A stretch of DNA of 57,912 nucleotides, from assembly GCA_947507965.1 (NCBI GenBank), contig CANNQU010000012.1, positions 1 through 57,912 of the forward strand, given 5' to 3'. The stretch's first letter is position 1. Each line of letters begins with the position of its first letter. Source of the stretch: Bacteroidota bacterium (GTDB taxonomy: Bacteria; Bacteroidota; Bacteroidia; UKL13-3). The position numbers and the translations under genes were made by a program. The notes beneath the pieces are model-generated. The model saw only the letters and a list, made by a program, of their open reading frames with translations, was not told the DNA's origin and made no database searches. Below are positions 43,208-52,432 of this stretch, piece after piece.

Positions 43208-44395
43208 TTAACCAACGTTCTCGATACAATCTAAAATTATTTTCAAAGCTCCCGTAAGCTCCTCCTGCGTGATGGTTAGTGGGGGTGCTATACGAAGCTT
43301 ATTCGAGGCAAACAAAAACCAATCGGTAATAACGCCATGCTCGATACAGGCGTCAATTATTTTTTTATTTTGTTCGAAATCATCAAATTCAATGGCCCAT
43401 AATAGCCCTTTGCCACTGAGGCCCTTTATTTTAGGGTGCTGTAGCATGGAGACAATAATTTTCTCCTTCGCTTCGATGCTTTGAATTAACGCTTCTTCCT
43501 CTATTACTTCAAGGCAAGCTAAGGCCGCCGCACAGTTTACCGGATGTCCTCCAAAGGTGGTGATATGGCCTAATATGGGGTTATGGGTAAGCATTTGCAT
43601 GTTTTCATAGCTTGAAATAAACACCCCGATGGGCATGCCTCCACCAAGACCCTTAGCGAGCACTAAAATATCCGGTATTACTTGGTAATGTTCAAAAGCA
43701 AAGAGTTTGCCTGTGCGACCAATACCGCATTGAATTTCATCGAATATTAAGGTCACACCATAGGTGGTGCAATGCGATCTCAATTTTTCCAAGAAGTTAC
43801 TGTTGGGCAATTCAGCACCGGCTTCCCCTCGGATGGTTTCGACAACCACAGCCGCAGTTTTAAAGGTGATATGTTTAAATTCGGCTTCGTTATTATATTT
43901 TAAAATTCGGGTATCGGGTAATAAGGGTCGGTAAGCACTTTTAAATTCTTCATTACCCATGATACTCAGGGCTCCATGGGTGCTTCCATGATAGGCGTTT
44001 TCAAAAGAAATTAGTTCGGTTCGACCAGTCATTCGTTTGGCTAATTTGAGCGCACCTTCAATGGCTTCAGCCCCACTATTAACAAAATAGCTGCAACCTA
44101 AATTTTCGGGTAAAAGGGAGGCTAATTTCTGTGCTAAATTCGTTTGCGGCGACTGTATATATTCTCCATATACCATCAAATGCATAAAGGTTTGTGCTTG
44201 CTGTTGCACCGCCGCTACAACCTTGGGATGGCAATGCCCTACGGCGCTTACTCCAATGCCGGAAATCAGGTCGATATACGCTTTCTCATTTTGGTCGAAA
44301 AGCATGATACCTCGGGCTCGTGTAATTTCTAACAGTAGCGGTGATGAAGAAGTTTGAGCTTGTTGGTTTAAAAAAATTTGCCTTGGTGTTAACAC
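43208..44395 (-). CDS. Class III (acetylornithine/ornithine-type) aminotransferase
   Basis: A PLP enzyme of 395 residues starting with GTG at 44395 (MLTPRQIFLNQQAQTS, the normal family beginning). Domain features: SGIGVSAVGHCHPKVV, SYFVNSGAEAIEGALKLAKR (PLP phosphate site), ELISFENAYHGSTHGALS, TLIFDEIQCGIGRTGKLFAFEH with the cofactor Asp, and the Schiff-base lysine in LAKGLGGGMPIG near residue 244. Substrate not decided: members of this group act on acetylornithine, ornithine, 4-aminobutyrate or similar amines. It is the last gene of a minus-strand run after the Spy-like gene, 81 bases apart. Confidence 0.9.
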   Translation of the reverse strand: MLTPRQIFLNQQAQTSSSPLLLEITRARGIMLFDQNEKAYIDLISGIGVSAVGHCHPKVVAAVQQQAQTFMHLMVYGEYIQSPQTNLAQKLASLLPENLGCSYFVNSGAEAIEGALKLAKRMTGRTELISFENAYHGSTHGALSIMGNEEFKSAYRPLLPDTRILKYNNEAEFKHITFKTAAVVVETIRGEAGAELPNSNFLEKLRSHCTTYGVTLIFDEIQCGIGRTGKLFAFEHYQVIPDILVLAKGLGGGMPIGVFISSYENMQMLTHNPILGHITTFGGHPVNCAAALACLEVIEEEALIQSIEAKEKIIVSMLQHPKIKGLSGKGLLWAIEFDDFEQNKKIIDACIEHGVITDWFLFASNKLRIAPPLTITQEELTGALKIILDCIENVG

Positions 44396-44476
44396 AAGGC
44401 AAAGTTAGATGAATTGAGGTAATAAAACCATGAAGATATCACCCGATTTATAGTTGCTTTTGTGCCCCAGGGTCGT

Positions 44477-44905
44477 TTATTTTGGGCCTTGTCTTTTCTG
44501 TAGTAATTCTACCAGCTTCTGCCTGAAATCTGCTTCCGCTTTGATGAGACGAAGCACTTTTCGGGTTGGAATTACTTTTTTAAATTCGGCATAATATTTT
44601 TTCTGTAAGTCAAGCTCTGCTTGTTTTAGAGAAAATATTTCTGTTGCTTTCTTTTCAGCCTCCATATCGGTAAGGGCAGCATAATCTAATTTATCGATAT
44701 CTACTTTGTTGTTTTTGCGCATGGCTTCCAGTTCTGCCCTGTATTTATCATATACCGGCCAAAAAACTTTCGCTTCATCAGTGGTCAAATTTAACTCTTG
44801 CGTAATAAAGGCAATTCGGTATTGCTCAATTTTTTCTTTTTGATTTTGTGCTCCTGCACTAATCGAAAGAAGGGAGAGGATAAAAATATATTTTAATGTA
44901 TTCAT
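44477..44905 (-). CDS. Spy/CpxP-like periplasmic protein in a sigma-factor operon
   Basis: A 142-residue secreted protein with a signal peptide (ending SISAGA near residue 20) and an all-helical, highly charged body: LNLTTDEAKVFWPVYDKYRAELEAMR and AEKKATEIFSLKQAELDLQKKYYAEFKKVI. This resembles Spy/CpxP or the helical sensor-like proteins that follow ECF sigma genes in Bacteroidota (usual label: sensor of ECF-type sigma factor). It lies 20 bases after the anti-sigma-like gene, so it is the third gene of the ECF operon. Role inferred: periplasmic stress or chaperone-type sensing. Confidence 0.65.
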   Translation of the reverse strand: MNTLKYIFILSLLSISAGAQNQKEKIEQYRIAFITQELNLTTDEAKVFWPVYDKYRAELEAMRKNNKVDIDKLDYAALTDMEAEKKATEIFSLKQAELDLQKKYYAEFKKVIPTRKVLRLIKAEADFRQKLVELLQKRQGPK

Positions 44906-44925
44906 GATATGGATATTTTTAAAGG

Positions 44926-45630
44926 TTACATTTCATTCATTAAATCGCTTTCGTCTAATTCATCGAGGATGTTTTCTAAATCTTTGCCCTCCATGGAAAG
45001 ATGTTGTGGTAATTCTTTTACATCGATATGGGTCATCAATTCTTCTTCTGAAATCTCACTTTTAGTTAAAACGCTTACAATTTCAGCCGTTGAAAAACTA
45101 TCGGTATTGAAGTTGGCTACGCTTTGGCTTTCCAATGGTTTGGAAAAGATAAAGTACCCGATGCTAATGCCCATGATAAGGGCTGCCGCTGCCGCGTAGG
45201 CCCATCGATTGATGTAAAATTTTGGTGTTGTTGGTTTTATTATGAAGGATGTTTTTGATTCGATGGCTGACGTTAGGTTGTTGAAATAATCGGCTGGGAT
45301 ATCAAACGGGTTTTTTGTAGCTGTTTTTTGCTTTATTGAAATGGTGTTTATGATCGTATCTCTCTGTTGATCAAAAAATGCTTGGTCAATGGATGTCTCT
45401 AATTTCTTCTGTGCTATTTTATTCTCAATATGATGCGTTAAGTTATCAAAATAATTTTCCTCAACGACAAACGGATTGGGATTGTTTTTATTAAGGTATC
45501 CTTGTACCGCTATTTCTCTTTCTGTCGTTTCACGGAGTGTTTCGAAATAACTATCTGGAGTGGTAAACGGAACCCCTTTCGGTAGTTTCTCTTCACTTAG
45601 AAAAAGGGTCGTATCGTCGAAGTTTTCCAT
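44926..45630 (-). CDS. Membrane-anchored anti-sigma-like protein with triple PF-YF motif
   Basis: A 234-residue protein with one central-late transmembrane helix (WAYAAAAALIMGISIGYFIFS near residue 150). The cytoplasmic part before it carries three copies of a short motif: GVPFTTPDSYFETL, NPFVVEENYFDNL and NPFDIPADYFNNL, each about 45-65 residues apart. The tail after the helix (about 170-234) is acidic and ends in DELDESDLMNEM. Its place right after an ECF sigma gene and its topology fit an anti-sigma factor, but no standard anti-sigma domain (ASD/ZAS) was recognised, so the role is inferred from context. Confidence 0.65.
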   Translation of the reverse strand: MENFDDTTLFLSEEKLPKGVPFTTPDSYFETLRETTEREIAVQGYLNKNNPNPFVVEENYFDNLTHHIENKIAQKKLETSIDQAFFDQQRDTIINTISIKQKTATKNPFDIPADYFNNLTSAIESKTSFIIKPTTPKFYINRWAYAAAAALIMGISIGYFIFSKPLESQSVANFNTDSFSTAEIVSVLTKSEISEEELMTHIDVKELPQHLSMEGKDLENILDELDESDLMNEM

Positions 45631-45665
45631 GGTTGCTGCGTTTGATGTAAAAGCAGAGTGAAGGT

Positions 45666-46220
45666 TTAAGATTGTTTCTCAAAAAACAGTTCTATTTTTT
45701 TTACCGCGTGATGATAGGATGCTTTTAGTGCGCCCACACTGGTTTCCAGTACCTGCGACATCTCTTCATATTTGATGGCATCAAAATATTTCATATTAAA
45801 AACTAGGCGCTGTTTCTCCGGGAGTGTTAAAATAGCTTGCTGTAATTTCATCTGTAATGCATCTCCGTTAAAGTAAGTCGACGAACGCAAAGTAGCCGAT
45901 AAATCGTATTCTTCACCTTGCAATGACACGGCATTGCGTGTTTTTTTCTTACGCAAAAAATTGAGTGCTTCGTTGGTGGCGATGCGATAAAGCCAGGTAA
46001 ACAGCTGTGCATCTTGTCTGAAATCAGCAAGAGCATTCCACGCCTTAATAAACGTATCCTGCGTGAGGTCGTCGGTATCGTCGTGATCGATCACGATTTT
46101 TCGAATATGCCAATAAATTCGTCGCTGGTATTTCTCTAGTATTTTTCGAAATGCTTGATGACGTTTGCTCTCTATCGCAAACTCTTCGAGTAATAGCTTG
46201 TCATCAATATCTTCTTGCAT
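45666..46220 (-). CDS. ECF-type RNA polymerase sigma factor
   Basis: A 184-residue sigma-70-like factor. Region 2 (about 20-90) has HIRKIVIDHDDTDDLTQDTFIKAWNALADFRQDAQLFTWLYRIATNEALNFLRKKK, with the DDLTQDTFI core-binding and WLYRIA -10 recognition parts. Region 4 (about 130-180) has LPEKQRLVFNMKYFDAIKYEEMSQVLETSVGALKASYHHAVKKIE, the helix-turn-helix for the -35 site. It is first of a three-gene operon with the membrane protein and the Spy-like protein downstream. The regulated genes are unknown. The gene lies downstream of the transketolase half, but they are 42 bases apart and probably read separately. Confidence 0.94.
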   Translation of the reverse strand: MQEDIDDKLLLEEFAIESKRHQAFRKILEKYQRRIYWHIRKIVIDHDDTDDLTQDTFIKAWNALADFRQDAQLFTWLYRIATNEALNFLRKKKTRNAVSLQGEEYDLSATLRSSTYFNGDALQMKLQQAILTLPEKQRLVFNMKYFDAIKYEEMSQVLETSVGALKASYHHAVKKIELFFEKQS

Positions 46221-46262
46221 ATCTTAGGGTTTGCGTTATAGATGAAGAAGAAAGGTAAAGGT

Positions 46263-47225
46263 TTAAGCAGGTATTTTTTTTCTGCCCATTACCACCAGAA
46301 CTTTCGCTACTATATTGGCCGCGTTTAGCCCATATTTCTCCATCAATTGCTCCGGTGTTCCACTCTCTCCAAAACGATCGTTTACGGCAACCATTTCTAG
46401 TGGTAACGGGTTGTTTAATGCTAAAAGTTGTGCGATACTATCGCCTAATCCACCATTCATTTGATGCTCTTCAGCCGTTACAACACAACCCGTTTTTGCT
46501 GCCGATTTTAAAATGGCCTCCACATCGAGTGGCTTTATCGTATGGATGTTGATGATCTCTGCATCAATGCCTTTTTCTGCCAATAGGTGCCCGGCTTCGA
46601 TGGCTTGCCATACCAAATGTCCGGTAGCAAAAATAGTCACATCTTTTCCTTCATTGACTACCCATGCTTTTCCAATTTCGAAATTATTTTCGTCGGTAAA
46701 GTTAGGCACCACCGGCCGTCCGAAGCGTAGGTAAACAGGGCCCATAAGTTTGGCGATGGCTTTGGTTGCTGCTTTTGTTTGGTTAAAATCGCAGGGGTTG
46801 ATAACGGTCATGCCGGGAAGCATTTTCATTAATCCAATATCTTCTAAAATTTGATGTGTCGCTCCGTCTTCACCTAAGGTAAGGCCGGCATGCGAGGCAC
46901 ATATTTTTACGTTTTTGTCACTGTAAGCAACACTCTGGCGAATTTGGTCGTAAACTCTTCCGGTACTAAAATTAGCGAATGTTCCGGTGAACGGAATTTT
47001 TCCTCCAATGGTTAATCCGGCAGCCATCCCAATCATATTGGCTTCGGCAATTCCTACCTGAATAAAACGCTCCGGAAATTCTTTCGCAAAGGCATCCATT
47101 TTTAGTGAGCCCGTGAGGTCGGCACAAAGTGCTACCACCGCCTGATTTTCTTTTCCGGCCTCCAGTAATCCGGCGCCAAAGCCGCTACGAGTATCTTTTT
47201 TATCGATTATGGTATAGGTTTTCAT
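46263..47225 (-). CDS. Transketolase, C-terminal (pyrimidine plus C) half
   Basis: A 320-residue protein corresponding to the second half of split transketolases: KKDTRSGFGAGLLEAGK, VGIAEANMIGMAAGLTIGGKIPFTGTFANF (thiamine-pyrimidine binding), HAGLTLGEDGATHQILEDIGLM, PVYLRFGRP and the final Rossmann-like domain (ATGHLVWQAIEAGHLLAEKGIDAEIINIHTIKPLD). The N-terminal diphosphate-binding half is required for activity; in this phylum it is usually the neighbour just upstream. Here no such gene is seen on either side. The partner is probably elsewhere. It belongs to the pentose phosphate pathway. Confidence 0.9.
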   Translation of the reverse strand: MKTYTIIDKKDTRSGFGAGLLEAGKENQAVVALCADLTGSLKMDAFAKEFPERFIQVGIAEANMIGMAAGLTIGGKIPFTGTFANFSTGRVYDQIRQSVAYSDKNVKICASHAGLTLGEDGATHQILEDIGLMKMLPGMTVINPCDFNQTKAATKAIAKLMGPVYLRFGRPVVPNFTDENNFEIGKAWVVNEGKDVTIFATGHLVWQAIEAGHLLAEKGIDAEIINIHTIKPLDVEAILKSAAKTGCVVTAEEHQMNGGLGDSIAQLLALNNPLPLEMVAVNDRFGESGTPEQLMEKYGLNAANIVAKVLVVMGRKKIPA

Positions 47226-47382
47226 GAAACTTAATTGGACGGCGAATTTATGATTTAATTTCTGATATGAGGGAGTTAATTCCGAAGGGTGTCGTCTAAG
47301 GGGTTATTTATATCTTGACTAACGGGTTTCGAGAGGTGTAGTTTTATGTGGTTATAAAATGAAAATTTACTAAATTGCCTGA

Positions 47383-47709
47383 TTGAAAAAAATTATTAAA
47401 ATAGGTGCCCTTTTGATTTCGGAATTATCGGGATTTTTAGCCGCCATTTTCGGGTATGAGGTTTTCAAAATTGCTACAGGCACTCCCTATACTAAAGGGC
47501 TTTTCGGGCTGGATATACCGTATCTCTATCAAACAGAAAAGATTTATTTTTGGTATTGTTTGTTTTTGGCGATTGGGTTTCTATTGCTATGCGTAGTGGG
47601 TGTCATTACCTCGCTTCGAAATAAAAAATGGATACCGGTATTGGTGAGCGTTTTGTTTTTAGTGTTTGTTTTCATGTTGCTATTGCTCAACGGCAGATAC
47701 GTCACATAG
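47383..47709 (+). CDS. Small membrane protein, unknown
   Basis: A 108-residue ORF starting with TTG at 47383 (MKKIIKIGALLISELSGFLAAIFG). Hydrophobic helices lie near 8-24, 53-76 (YCLFLAIGFLLLCVVGVITS) and 84-103 (VLVSVLFLVFVFMLLLLN), so three membrane spans. No family was recognised. It converges on the small ORF ending at 47785. The weak start codon makes the 5' end uncertain. Confidence 0.5.
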   Translation: MKKIIKIGALLISELSGFLAAIFGYEVFKIATGTPYTKGLFGLDIPYLYQTEKIYFWYCLFLAIGFLLLCVVGVITSLRNKKWIPVLVSVLFLVFVFMLLLLNGRYVT

Positions 47710-47784
47710 CGTTAATAGAAGGTGTGGAGCATGCCTTTTTGTGGGTGTCTTTCCTTGTGCGTGACACACAACTTTATTTTCATT

Positions 47785-48081
47785 TTAATTCAAACTCATC
47801 ACCGGCATCATACTCACATTATTATGAAAGGCGAGTTCATCAATGTCATAGGTGTCGAAATAGGGGAGGAGGGGCATTTTTTGAATATATTCTTCTACTT
47901 TTAGCTCCGATTCACAATAAAAAATAACCCATAATTTGCTTCGGTCCGATGCAAGGCTATATACCTGAATGATGCCTTCCTGCATCCAGGTGTTAATGCG
48001 TGCTCTATGTTCGGGCAGGATGCCCCAAAACGCATCGTCGGTTTCAAGTGGAAGATAGATGGTGGCAATAAAAAAGTTCAT
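47785..48081 (-). CDS. Small alpha/beta protein, muconolactone-isomerase-like
   Basis: A 98-residue protein beginning MNFFIATIYLPLETDDAFWGILPEHRARINTWMQEGIIQVYSLASDRSKLWVIFYCESELKVEEYIQKMPLLPYF. The strand-helix-strand pattern, followed by a helix and a last strand, resembles the ferredoxin-like muconolactone isomerase or YciI-type fold. I cannot assign a reaction. It stands between a small membrane protein (convergent) and topA (minus, upstream by 94 bases). Confidence 0.6.
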   Translation of the reverse strand: MNFFIATIYLPLETDDAFWGILPEHRARINTWMQEGIIQVYSLASDRSKLWVIFYCESELKVEEYIQKMPLLPYFDTYDIDELAFHNNVSMMPVMSLN

Positions 48082-48175
48082 TCGTGTATTGTTTTATAAT
48101 GGCAAGATAAGAATTATTTTAACTATTCCATCGGGGTTCAACCATTGAAACCGCCAACCTTTCAATGTTTTCTAT

Positions 48176-50749
48176 TTATACTTTCTTCTTGGCGGCTTTC
48201 TTTTTAACGGCCTTTTTAGTAACCGCGGCTTTCTTTGTTTTCTTAGCAAAGGCATTCGGTACTTGGCTTTCAATCATCTTTTTTATATCGTCCAAGGTGA
48301 GTATGGTAAGCTCTTCCGGGGTGTATTTTCCGCCTCCAGTTTTTCCCGAAATCTTCAACATTTTTTTATTGAATTTTATAAAGGCTCCCCAGCGGCCGTT
48401 CTCAACCGAAATTTTTTCTAAAGGCCAATGATGGATATAACGATTCGCTTCTTTATCGATTTTCTTTAATATTAAAATTTCACTTTCTTCTTTATTTAAC
48501 AGATCGAAATTATAGGCTCGTGGAATGTTTATATACATATCATTCCATTTAATAAAAGGGCCAAATCTACCTTTGCCTTTGGTAATTGGCTTTTCTTCAT
48601 AGAAGCCAATCGGTGCATCTTCTTCTTGCTTGGTTTTTATTAGCTCAATGGCTCGTTCCAAGGTCATATCCAACGGCTCTTCTCCTTTGGGCAACGAAAT
48701 AAATTGTTCGCCTAATTTTATATAGGGGCCGAAACGTCCTATGTTTACGCTCACTTCGACGTCGGCATAGGTGCCTAAAAACAGAGGTAATTTAAATAAC
48801 TCCAAGGCTTCTTCAAAGGTTATGGTTTCAATGCTTTGTGATGAACGTAAGGTAGCATATTGCTTTTTCTCATCCTGTTCATCGCCAATTTGCGCCAGTG
48901 GCCCATACCTGCCCACACGCACAGAGACCAATTTTCCACTCACCGGGTCATTACCTAAAATTCGTTCTCCGGTAACACGGTCGGCATTTTCCGAGGTGTT
49001 CTCTACCGTTTTATGAAATGGAATATAAAATTCGTCAATCATCTTACTCCATTCCAACTGGCCTTCAGCGATCTCATCAAATTCTTTTTCTACCAAGGCG
49101 GTGAAATTATAATCCATTATATGTTCAAAATGTTTCAAGAGAAAATCAGTCACCACATTGCCGATATCGCTCGGAAATAATTTCGATTTTTCGGCACCGG
49201 TGTTTTCGTTTCTCGTCTCCGTTTTTAGCTGATTGCCTTTTAAAGTAAGCAATTGATAAAGGCGTACGCGTCCTTCCCGATCTTCCTTTACCACATAGCC
49301 TCTCTTTTGCACGGTGCTAATGGTTGGGGCATAGGTACTGGGTCGGCCGATGCCTAACTCCTCCAGCTTTTTTACTAAGCTTGCTTCGGTATAGCGGGCC
49401 GGTGGACGAGAAAAGCGTTGCGTGGCATCCATTTCATTCAGTACCAAATTTTGGCCTTTACTTAATGGTGGCAGCATTCCGGCTTCATCCTCGTCATTAC
49501 TTTCTTCATCACTGCCTTCGAGATACACTTTTAAAAAACCTTCAAATTTCAATACCTCACCGGTCGCAATTAATTTTTCGGCGGTGGTGCTGATGCTCAC
49601 CGTTACGATTGTTTTTTCCAGTTGAGCATCGGCCATTTGGCTTGCTACCGTTCGTTTCCAGATGAGCTCATACAATCTTCGTTCGCCATTATCGCCGTGT
49701 ATGCTTGCCTGTTGAAAATACGTTGGACGAATGGCTTCGTGTGCCTCTTGTGCCGAGGCCGATTTGGTGGTGAATTTACGCAATTGGTAAAATTCTTTTC
49801 CATAGCTTTTTTCTATTTCAGTTCGCGCTGCCATCAAAGCGGTTTCACTTAAATTAACCGAATCGGTACGCATATAGGTGATATGCCCTGCCTCATATAA
49901 TTTTTGTGCGATGATCATGGTTTGTGTTACGCCATAACCTAGTTTTCTGCTCGCCTCCTGTTGTAATGTAGAGGTCGTAAAAGGAGCAGAAGGAGATTTT
50001 TTAGCCGGTTTATTTTCGATATTTTCTATCGTATAAATCGCGTCTACACAACGTTTTAAAAATTCCTCCGCATTTTTCTCGGTGTCAATATTTTTTACGA
50101 GTTCGGCCTTCAATATTTTTCTCTTGCCGTTATCATCGATGTCAAAAAGAGCGGCTACTTTATAGGTGGAAACGGTATTGAAATCATTGATTTCACGTTC
50201 TCTCTCAACAATCAATCGTACGGCAACACTCTGCACTCTTCCGGCGCTTAAATTTCCTTTTACTTTTTTCCACAATACCGGACTTAACTCAAATCCTACC
50301 AAACGGTCGAGCACACGCCGTGCCTGCTGTGCATCAACTAAATCTTTGTTAATGATGCGTGGGTTGGCCACTGCTTTTTGAATTGCCTCTTTTGTTATTT
50401 CATGGAAAACAATTCGTTTGGTGGTGGTGATATCTAAATTAAGTTCTTCCGCCAGATGCCAACTAATGGCTTCTCCTTCGCGATCTTCATCGGAAGCGAG
50501 CCAAACATTTTCTGCTTGCTTCGACATTTTTTTCAATTCGGCAACCACTGCTTTTTTGTCGGATGGAACAATGTAGGAGGGCTTGTATCCATTTTTTACG
50601 TCAATAGCCGAATCATCCTTCGGTAAGTCGCGAATGTGCCCGTAGCTTGACTTTACCGTGAAATCACTGCCTAGAAATTTCTCAATAGTTTTAGCCTTCG
50701 CCGGACTCTCCACGATTACTAAGTTTTTTATCAAATCACCTTTTGCCAT
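48176..50749 (-). CDS. topA: DNA topoisomerase I (type IA)
   Basis: Relaxes negative supercoils by single-strand passage; the 857 residues suit the family. The TOPRIM domain (about 8-120) opens VIVESPAKAKTIEKFLG, with ASDEDREGEAI holding the metal acidic residues. The catalytic region has GYGVTQTMIIAQKLYEAGHITYMRTDSVNLS near 290, with Tyr in YMRTDS as nucleophile. The C-terminal part has four-fold topoisomerase C-terminal repeats (GRYGPLAQIG, GRFGPYIKLG, GRFGPFIKWND, GRWGAFIKFN) instead of zinc fingers. The last 25 residues form a lysine/alanine-rich tail, as in many Bacteroidota. It is followed by a weak hairpin (48143-48167). Confidence 0.97.
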   Translation of the reverse strand: MAKGDLIKNLVIVESPAKAKTIEKFLGSDFTVKSSYGHIRDLPKDDSAIDVKNGYKPSYIVPSDKKAVVAELKKMSKQAENVWLASDEDREGEAISWHLAEELNLDITTTKRIVFHEITKEAIQKAVANPRIINKDLVDAQQARRVLDRLVGFELSPVLWKKVKGNLSAGRVQSVAVRLIVEREREINDFNTVSTYKVAALFDIDDNGKRKILKAELVKNIDTEKNAEEFLKRCVDAIYTIENIENKPAKKSPSAPFTTSTLQQEASRKLGYGVTQTMIIAQKLYEAGHITYMRTDSVNLSETALMAARTEIEKSYGKEFYQLRKFTTKSASAQEAHEAIRPTYFQQASIHGDNGERRLYELIWKRTVASQMADAQLEKTIVTVSISTTAEKLIATGEVLKFEGFLKVYLEGSDEESNDEDEAGMLPPLSKGQNLVLNEMDATQRFSRPPARYTEASLVKKLEELGIGRPSTYAPTISTVQKRGYVVKEDREGRVRLYQLLTLKGNQLKTETRNENTGAEKSKLFPSDIGNVVTDFLLKHFEHIMDYNFTALVEKEFDEIAEGQLEWSKMIDEFYIPFHKTVENTSENADRVTGERILGNDPVSGKLVSVRVGRYGPLAQIGDEQDEKKQYATLRSSQSIETITFEEALELFKLPLFLGTYADVEVSVNIGRFGPYIKLGEQFISLPKGEEPLDMTLERAIELIKTKQEEDAPIGFYEEKPITKGKGRFGPFIKWNDMYINIPRAYNFDLLNKEESEILILKKIDKEANRYIHHWPLEKISVENGRWGAFIKFNKKMLKISGKTGGGKYTPEELTILTLDDIKKMIESQVPNAFAKKTKKAAVTKKAVKKKAAKKKV

Positions 50750-51001
50750 CTATATTTTTTTAAGTTTGCGGTATTGTAACCCGGGTGCAAAGAAAGGAAA
50801 ATTTTGAAATTACAAGCGACCTTACCTTTTAACATTACAATTTTTAACGTATTTAATGGTTTTGTTTGTGCTTCATGCTCGCTTTTATCTTGACATTTCA
50901 AAAACCAATAAATTAGAATTAAGGAAAAATGGTTTTGCGTTTTTTTGAAAGCGAAGCGTATATTCGTAAACTTATTTTTTTTAACATCTTAGCTTTAACG
51001 T

Positions 51002-52426
51002 ATGCAAATTATTCATGTGGCAGCCGAATGTTATCCGGCAGCAAAGGTAGGTGGATTGGGAGATGTGGTGGGTGCACTGGGCAAATATTTAAATCTTGCG
51101 GGTCATCGAGGATGCGTTATTTTGCCTAAATATCAAACCCAATATATTAATCGTAATAGCTGGAAAAAAATTTTTACTTCTACGGCCGCCTTAGGCATCG
51201 GCGATTTCGAATACAGCATTTATGCCAATGAAAATCAGGTGCTGGGATATGAATTGTTTTTAGTGGATATCAAAGGATTACTCGATCGTGAAAAAGTTTA
51301 TGGGTATGAGGATGATAATACCCGCTTTATTGCATTTCAAACCGCCGCTCTCGATTGGTTGGTGAAAAGTGAGCAAAAACCCGATATCATCAATGTACAT
51401 GATCATCATGCTGCTTTAATTCCTTTTATGATGCAGAACGTAGAGGCCTTCTCATCGTTGAAAAACATTCCGGTTGTACTAACCATTCACAACGGGCAGT
51501 ACCAAGGTGCCATGGAGTGGAATAACAATGTGGTGTTACCCCAATGGGATGCTTGGAAATGGGGCTTACTCGATTGGAATAATTACATTAACCCCTTGGC
51601 TTCAGGAATTCGCTGCGCTGCTAAAGTAACGACGGTGAGTGATGGTTACTTACACGAATTGCGCTATCAAAGCAATGGTTTGGAAAAACTTTTTGAGATG
51701 GAATGGGCGAAATGTTCAGGAATTCTTAACGGTATTGATACCTTAGTGTGGAATCCGGAAACGGATGCCGCGCTGACACAAAAGTATGGTGCGAGAGAAA
51801 ATATGCACCAAAAAAGTAAAAACAAAAAAACATTATGTGAACAGTTTAATTTGAATTTCGATAAACCTTTATTTGTTTTTATTGGCCGTTTGGTAGGAGA
51901 GAAGGCTGCCGATTTGTTACCCCAAAGTATTTTAAATTCGTTTCATAAAATTGGAAGAAAAATGAATTTTTTGGTATTGGGAAGTGGAGAAACGGAGGTT
52001 GAAAACGATTTGAATTATTTGAAGCTTTTTAGTGAGAATGATTATAACACCTATATTGGTTATAACGAAGATTTAAGTCATTTAATGTATGCCGGTGCCG
52101 ATTTTATTTTGATGCCATCGAGGGTAGAGCCGTGCGGTTTAAACCAGTTATATGCGATGCGTTACGGTACGGTTCCGGTGGTGAATAATACCGGAGGTTT
52201 ACACGATACCATCATTGACATCAGTGAAAAAAACGGGTATGGCATTAAGATGAACCAGGCCTCAGAGAATGAACTTATTTTTGGAATTTTTAGAGCCTTA
52301 GAACTCTATGCAGACCCCGCTAAATTCGAAGCCATTAAAATCCAATTAATGCAACTCGATTTCAGTTGGGATAAGAGCATTAATAACTATATTCGTTTAT
52401 ATGAAAGTTTAACGTTAAAAAATTAA
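51002..52426 (+). CDS. glgA: Glycogen synthase (ADP-glucose type)
   Basis: Adds glucose from ADP-glucose to glycogen; a 474-residue GT5 enzyme. The start MQIIHVAAECYPAAKVGGLGDVVGALG holds the KxGGL ADP-glucose site. The GT5 starch-synthase N-terminal domain includes HDHHAALIPFM and TIHNGQYQG, and the C-terminal Rossmann domain includes FIGRLVGEKAADLL and the SRVEPCGLNQLYAMRYGTVPVVNNTGGLHDTI motif. The next gene, glgC, begins 7 bases after the stop, so the pair is an operon that makes ADP-glucose and polymerises it. A TTTG with TATATTCG 21 bases later lies at 50934-50966, a possible promoter. Confidence 0.95.
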   Translation: MQIIHVAAECYPAAKVGGLGDVVGALGKYLNLAGHRGCVILPKYQTQYINRNSWKKIFTSTAALGIGDFEYSIYANENQVLGYELFLVDIKGLLDREKVYGYEDDNTRFIAFQTAALDWLVKSEQKPDIINVHDHHAALIPFMMQNVEAFSSLKNIPVVLTIHNGQYQGAMEWNNNVVLPQWDAWKWGLLDWNNYINPLASGIRCAAKVTTVSDGYLHELRYQSNGLEKLFEMEWAKCSGILNGIDTLVWNPETDAALTQKYGARENMHQKSKNKKTLCEQFNLNFDKPLFVFIGRLVGEKAADLLPQSILNSFHKIGRKMNFLVLGSGETEVENDLNYLKLFSENDYNTYIGYNEDLSHLMYAGADFILMPSRVEPCGLNQLYAMRYGTVPVVNNTGGLHDTIIDISEKNGYGIKMNQASENELIFGIFRALELYADPAKFEAIKIQLMQLDFSWDKSINNYIRLYESLTLKN

Positions 52427-52432
52427 GGTATC

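Noticed and set aside
44400-44407. Promoter -7 box for the aminotransferase (TAACTTTG on minus)
   Set aside because: It lies only 5 bases upstream of the GTG start and would put the transcription start at or after the start codon; no -33 element is present.
48143-48167. Terminator between topA and the small alpha/beta gene
   Set aside because: CATTGAAA pairs with TTTCAATG, but on the minus strand no T-run follows; too weak to call as a terminator.
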